From the NCBI GenBank assembly GCA_030731695.1, contig JANQTK010000238.1, forward strand, positions 4,106 through 14,037: DNA of 9,932 bases. The letters are read 5' to 3'. Of this stretch, positions 6,801 through 9,932 are shown piece after piece. Position 1 is the stretch's first letter, and the number at the start of each line of letters is the position of its first letter. The stretch comes from Polaribacter sp. (lineage in GTDB: Bacteria > Bacteroidota > Bacteroidia > Flavobacteriales > Flavobacteriaceae). The translations under genes and the position numbers were made by a program. Below the pieces are notes generated by a model, which saw only the letters and a program-made list of their open reading frames with translations, made no database searches and was not told the origin of the DNA.

Positions 6801-9209
6801 ATGATTGTTAATACCGAACTTGAACAAAAAGGAAATTTATTTCCATCCGAAATTATAAAATATAAAAAAGTAGTTGATACACTATATTTCACCTCAAAAA
6901 ACAACGTAATATTACAAGTAACTGTTGTTAGAGATAGTGTTATTCGTTTTAGATACACCACCACAGGAAAATTTGATAACGATTTTTCTTACGGAATTAC
7001 CATTCACGCTTCAAGAGGATACAACTTTTTAGAAGTTGTTGAAGAGGAAACACACTATGTCATTAAAACATCAAAATTGATTTGTAAAGTAGAAAAACTA
7101 AGTTTACAAATCAAAATTTATGATGCACTTGATTTAAAATTGATCAATGAAGACGAACTTGGTTTTCACTGGGAAGAAAGTTACGAATTTGGGGGTGATA
7201 TCGTTAAAATGAGTAAAGTTTGCCAACGTGCAGAAAGCTATTATGGATTAGGAGACAAACCTGTTGGCGTAAATATGAAAGGAAAACGTTACGAAAATTG
7301 GGTGACAGATTCCTATGCTTTTGGCAAAGATACGGATCCAATTTACAAAGCAATTCCTTTTTATACCGCTATTCAAGATAACAAATCTTATGGAATTTTC
7401 TTTGACAATACCTTTAAAACCCATTTTGATTTTGGACAAGAACGCAGAAACGTAACAAGTTTTTGGGCAAATGGTGGTGAAATGAATTACTACTTTATTT
7501 ATGGCCCAAAAATGGAAGATGTTGTTGCCAATTATACTGATTTAACCGGAAAACCTCACACTTTACCCCCATTATGGGCATTGGGTTTTCATCAATGTAA
7601 ATGGAGTTATTTCCCAGAAAGTGAAGTAAAAACAATCACTAAAACTTTTAGAGATTTAAAAATTCCTTGTGATGCCATTTATCTAGATATCGATTATATG
7701 GATGGTTTCCGTTGTTTTACGTGGGATAAAAACCATTTTCCAGACCCAAAAAGAATGGTGAAAGAATTGGAGGATGATGGATTTAAAACGGTTGTAATTA
7801 TTGATCCAGGTATTAAAATTGATTTAGAATACGATGTATTTAAAGAAGCTTTAGACAAAGATTATTTTTGTAAAAGAGCTGATGGCCCTTACATGAAAGG
7901 AAAAGTTTGGCCTGGAGAATGTTATTTTCCTGATTATACTAAACCAGAAGTTCGTGAATGGTGGTCTGAATTATTTAAAGAATTAATAGAAGATATTGGC
8001 GTAAAAGGTGTTTGGAATGATATGAACGAACCTGCAGTGATGGAAGTGCCCAACAAAACTTTTCCTGATGATGTGCGTCATGATTATGATGGTAATCCTT
8101 GTAGTCACAGAAAAGCACATAATGTGTATGGAATGCAAATGGCACGCGCAACCTATCATGGTTTGAAAAAATTCGCCTATCCAAAACGTCCTTTTGTAAT
8201 TACTAGAGCAGCCTATTCTGGTACACAACGTTACACCTCAACTTGGATGGGAGATAACGTAGCAACTTGGGAACATTTATGGATTGCCAATGTACAAGCG
8301 CAAAGAATGGCCATGTCTGGATTTTCGTTTGCTGGAAGCGATATTGGCGGATTTGCTGAGCAACCACAAGGCGAATTATTTGCACGTTGGATTCAGTTAG
8401 GGGTATTTCATGCGTTTTGCAGGGTGCATTCTTCAGGTGATCATGGTGATCAAGAACCTTGGGTTTTTGGAACTGAAATTACAGATATCGTTCGTAAATT
8501 CATCGAATTAAGATATCAATTATTGCCTTATTTATACACCGCTTTTTGGGATTATATCAACGACGGAATTCCGATTTTAAAATCATTGGTGTTGTTTGAT
8601 CAAGAAGATATTCATACACATTATAGAAGTGATGAATTTGTATATGGTGATAAAATATTGGTTTGTCCAATTATAGAACCAAATACAAAAGGAAGAAGAA
8701 TGTATGTTCCAAAAGGAAATTGGTATAATTTCTGGACAGATGAAGTTGTAGAGGGAGGAAAAGAAATGTGGGTAGATGCTGATTTAGACAGCATGCCAAT
8801 TTTTATCAAAGAAGGAGCTGTAATCCCGAAATATCCTGTGCAACAATATGTTGGCGAAAAAGAATTTGATGAAATAACGTTGGATGTGTATTATAAAAAA
8901 GGGAAAGAAACTTCTAAATTGTATGATGATGCACATGATGGCTATGATTACAAAAAAGGAAGATATAGTTTGCGAACTTTTAAATTTACTGGAAAAGAAA
9001 ACGAAATTATTTTACAACAACACAAAGAAGGAAAATTTGATGCGCAATACAACAATTTCAGAATTGTATTCCACAATTTGCCCTTTAAAATTACCTCTTT
9101 CGAAATTGACAATGTAAAAGTAGATTTACAAGACAGCAATGGAAACAAACATCAAGAAATTATAGTTGATAAAACATTTACAGAAATCCATTTGTTTGGA
9201 GCTGAATAA
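6801..9209 (+). CDS. Glycoside hydrolase family 31 alpha-glucosidase, cytoplasmic
   Basis: It probably hydrolyses terminal alpha-1,4-linked glucose from maltose or malto-oligosaccharides. The protein is 802 aa. Residues about 40-230 form the N-terminal galactose-mutarotase-like beta-sandwich. The catalytic barrel starts near 250 and includes PPLWALGFHQCKWSY, DGFRCFTWDKNHFPDP, GVWNDMNEPAVM with nucleophile Asp407, and STWMGDN with acid/base Asp485, then FAGSDIGGF. C-terminal beta domains end the protein and include LYDDAHDGYDY, typical of the GH31 distal domain. The N-terminus is hydrophilic with no signal peptide or lipobox, so the enzyme should act on sugars already imported. ATG at 6801 is the first possible start in this frame, since an in-frame TAA (6798-6800) touches it. 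The gene lies alone between two terminators. Substrate choice within GH31 (glucosidase, xylosidase, transglucosidase) cannot be fixed from motifs alone; alpha-glucosidase is favoured by the glucan gene context. Confidence 0.9.
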   Translation: MIVNTELEQKGNLFPSEIIKYKKVVDTLYFTSKNNVILQVTVVRDSVIRFRYTTTGKFDNDFSYGITIHASRGYNFLEVVEEETHYVIKTSKLICKVEKLSLQIKIYDALDLKLINEDELGFHWEESYEFGGDIVKMSKVCQRAESYYGLGDKPVGVNMKGKRYENWVTDSYAFGKDTDPIYKAIPFYTAIQDNKSYGIFFDNTFKTHFDFGQERRNVTSFWANGGEMNYYFIYGPKMEDVVANYTDLTGKPHTLPPLWALGFHQCKWSYFPESEVKTITKTFRDLKIPCDAIYLDIDYMDGFRCFTWDKNHFPDPKRMVKELEDDGFKTVVIIDPGIKIDLEYDVFKEALDKDYFCKRADGPYMKGKVWPGECYFPDYTKPEVREWWSELFKELIEDIGVKGVWNDMNEPAVMEVPNKTFPDDVRHDYDGNPCSHRKAHNVYGMQMARATYHGLKKFAYPKRPFVITRAAYSGTQRYTSTWMGDNVATWEHLWIANVQAQRMAMSGFSFAGSDIGGFAEQPQGELFARWIQLGVFHAFCRVHSSGDHGDQEPWVFGTEITDIVRKFIELRYQLLPYLYTAFWDYINDGIPILKSLVLFDQEDIHTHYRSDEFVYGDKILVCPIIEPNTKGRRMYVPKGNWYNFWTDEVVEGGKEMWVDADLDSMPIFIKEGAVIPKYPVQQYVGEKEFDEITLDVYYKKGKETSKLYDDAHDGYDYKKGRYSLRTFKFTGKENEIILQQHKEGKFDAQYNNFRIVFHNLPFKITSFEIDNVKVDLQDSNGNKHQEIIVDKTFTEIHLFGAE

Positions 9210-9224
9210 TTAAAATTTTAAGCA

Positions 9225-9254
9225 TAAAATAGCCTCTTTAAAGAGGCTTTTTTA
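9225..9254 (+). terminator. Terminator between the convergent GH31 gene and prfA, possibly bidirectional
   Basis: The core is the perfect palindrome AGCCTCTTTAAAGAGGCT (9231-9248), which gives a stem with a TTAA loop. The arms extend across one T-T mismatch to 9225 and 9254 (TAAAA paired with TTTTA). On the plus strand it is followed by a six-T run that ends the GH31 transcript. On the minus strand the run after the stem is ATTTTA, weaker but usable for prfA, which ends 20 bp away. The only intergenic space here is 64 bp. Confidence 0.85.
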
Positions 9255-9273
9255 TTTTGTAGTCAACAATGAA

Positions 9274-9932
9274 TTAAAATCCATCTCCTAATTGTTTCAG
9301 TTTTGAGGTATTTTCAGCCATCATCAATTCATCAATAATTCGTTGAATATCTCCATTCAAAATATTTGGTAAATCATATAATGACAGGCCAATTCTATGG
9401 TCAGTAACACGTCCTTGGGCATAATTATAGGTTCTAATTTTAGCACTTCTATCTCCAGAAGAAACCATAGAACCTCTTTTTAAAGCATCTTCTTCTTGTC
9501 TTTTTGCCAACTCAATATCATACAGACGCGAACGCAATACTTTGAATGCTTTTTCTTTGTTTTTATGTTGTGATTTTTGATCCTGACATTGCGCCACCAA
9601 ACCTGTAGGAATGTGTGTTAAACGCACAGCAGAATAGGTCGTATTTACGGATTGACCTCCAGGTCCTGAAGAACAGAAAAAGTCAATTCGCACATCTTTT
9701 GGATTGATTTCCACATCAAATTCTTCAGCTTCAGGAAACACCATACAAGTAGCTGCAGAAGTGTGAACACGTCCTTGCGTTTCTGTTTGCGGAACACGTT
9801 GCACACGATGAACACCTGCTTCAAACTTTAAAGTTCCATACACATCTTCGCCATTTACTTCAAACTGAATTTCTTTGAATCCGCCATTCGTTCCTTCCGA
9901 AAAATCGACGATAGAAACATTCCAACCTTTAC
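9274..9932 (-). CDS. prfA: Peptide chain release factor 1, 5'-truncated
   Basis: RF1 ends translation at UAA and UAG codons by triggering hydrolysis of peptidyl-tRNA on the ribosome. The frame stays open to the window edge: 29 further codons (KGWNVSIVDFSEGTNGGFKE and on) precede the GTG at 9843, which is an internal valine in GEDVYGTLKFEAGVHRVQRVP and not a start. About 218 of the usual 355-360 residues are visible; domain 1 and part of domain 2 are missing. The stop-codon selectivity tripeptide is Pro-Gln-Thr (codons at 9792-9784), of the RF1 PxT type and not the SPF of RF2. The catalytic GGQ lies at 9660-9652 in SSGPGGQSVNTT, and its Gln is the usual target of PrmC methylation. The C-terminal part (GDRSAKIRTYNYAQGRVTDHRI) is typical. 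It is a housekeeping gene, convergent with and unrelated to the glucan genes. Confidence 0.96.
   Translation of the reverse strand, partial: KGWNVSIVDFSEGTNGGFKEIQFEVNGEDVYGTLKFEAGVHRVQRVPQTETQGRVHTSAATCMVFPEAEEFDVEINPKDVRIDFFCSSGPGGQSVNTTYSAVRLTHIPTGLVAQCQDQKSQHKNKEKAFKVLRSRLYDIELAKRQEEDALKRGSMVSSGDRSAKIRTYNYAQGRVTDHRIGLSLYDLPNILNGDIQRIIDELMMAENTSKLKQLGDGF

Noticed and set aside
7975..8385. Several minus-strand frames of 60-81 codons opposite the GH31 catalytic region
   Set aside because: They are antisense shadows of a conserved gene, overlap one another and carry His/Cys-rich low-quality sequence. Similar shadows opposite glgE and glgB were rejected for the same reason.
8884..9117. A 77-codon plus-strand frame inside the GH31 gene
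   Set aside because: It lies wholly within the well-supported alpha-glucosidase in another frame, and its Met/Lys-rich product has no family signature.

Overview
The window reads as chromosomal DNA from a member of the Bacteroidota, most likely a Flavobacteriaceae species (a marine Polaribacter- or Tenacibaculum-like organism would fit). Reasons: the DNA is strongly AT-rich, Lys/Asn/Ile codons are A/T-ended, there are no clear Shine-Dalgarno sequences before the starts, and the release factor 1 has wording I associate with flavobacteria (P-Q-T selectivity motif, SSGPGGQSVNTT around the GGQ loop). Genus is inference. No mobile element, RNA gene or CRISPR array was seen.

Layout. Positions 1-6554 hold four same-strand genes packed at 27, 2 and 4 bp: the 3' part of glgC (ADP-glucose pyrophosphorylase, its 5' end off the window), glgE (maltose-1-phosphate maltosyltransferase), a maltokinase gene (mak/pep2) and glgB (branching enzyme). 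A perfect 18-bp hairpin with a T-tract ends this operon at about 6559-6601. A 199-bp AT-rich gap follows and holds a PurR/LacI-type palindrome at 6712-6727. A separately promoted gene for a cytoplasmic GH31 alpha-glucosidase follows at 6801-9209. A second hairpin terminator (9225-9254) lies between that gene and the convergent, 5'-truncated prfA (peptide chain release factor 1, 9274-9932, minus strand).

How the genes work together. The operon joins two routes to alpha-1,4-glucan (glycogen). GlgC makes ADP-glucose for the classical GlgA route. Maltokinase turns maltose plus ATP into maltose-1-phosphate, and GlgE adds its maltosyl unit to a growing chain. GlgB then makes alpha-1,6 branches in chains from either route. 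The trehalose synthase TreS, which usually feeds maltose to maltokinase and is often fused to it, is not in the window. Maltose may come instead from imported starch or maltodextrin, from a treS elsewhere, or maltose-1-phosphate may be made from ADP-glucose by a GlgM-type enzyme upstream. The GH31 enzyme would compete for the same maltose by hydrolysing it to glucose, and it appears to be under separate control.

The enzymes belong to known families. What is worth a second look is the gene combination, the absence of TreS and the operator-like site.
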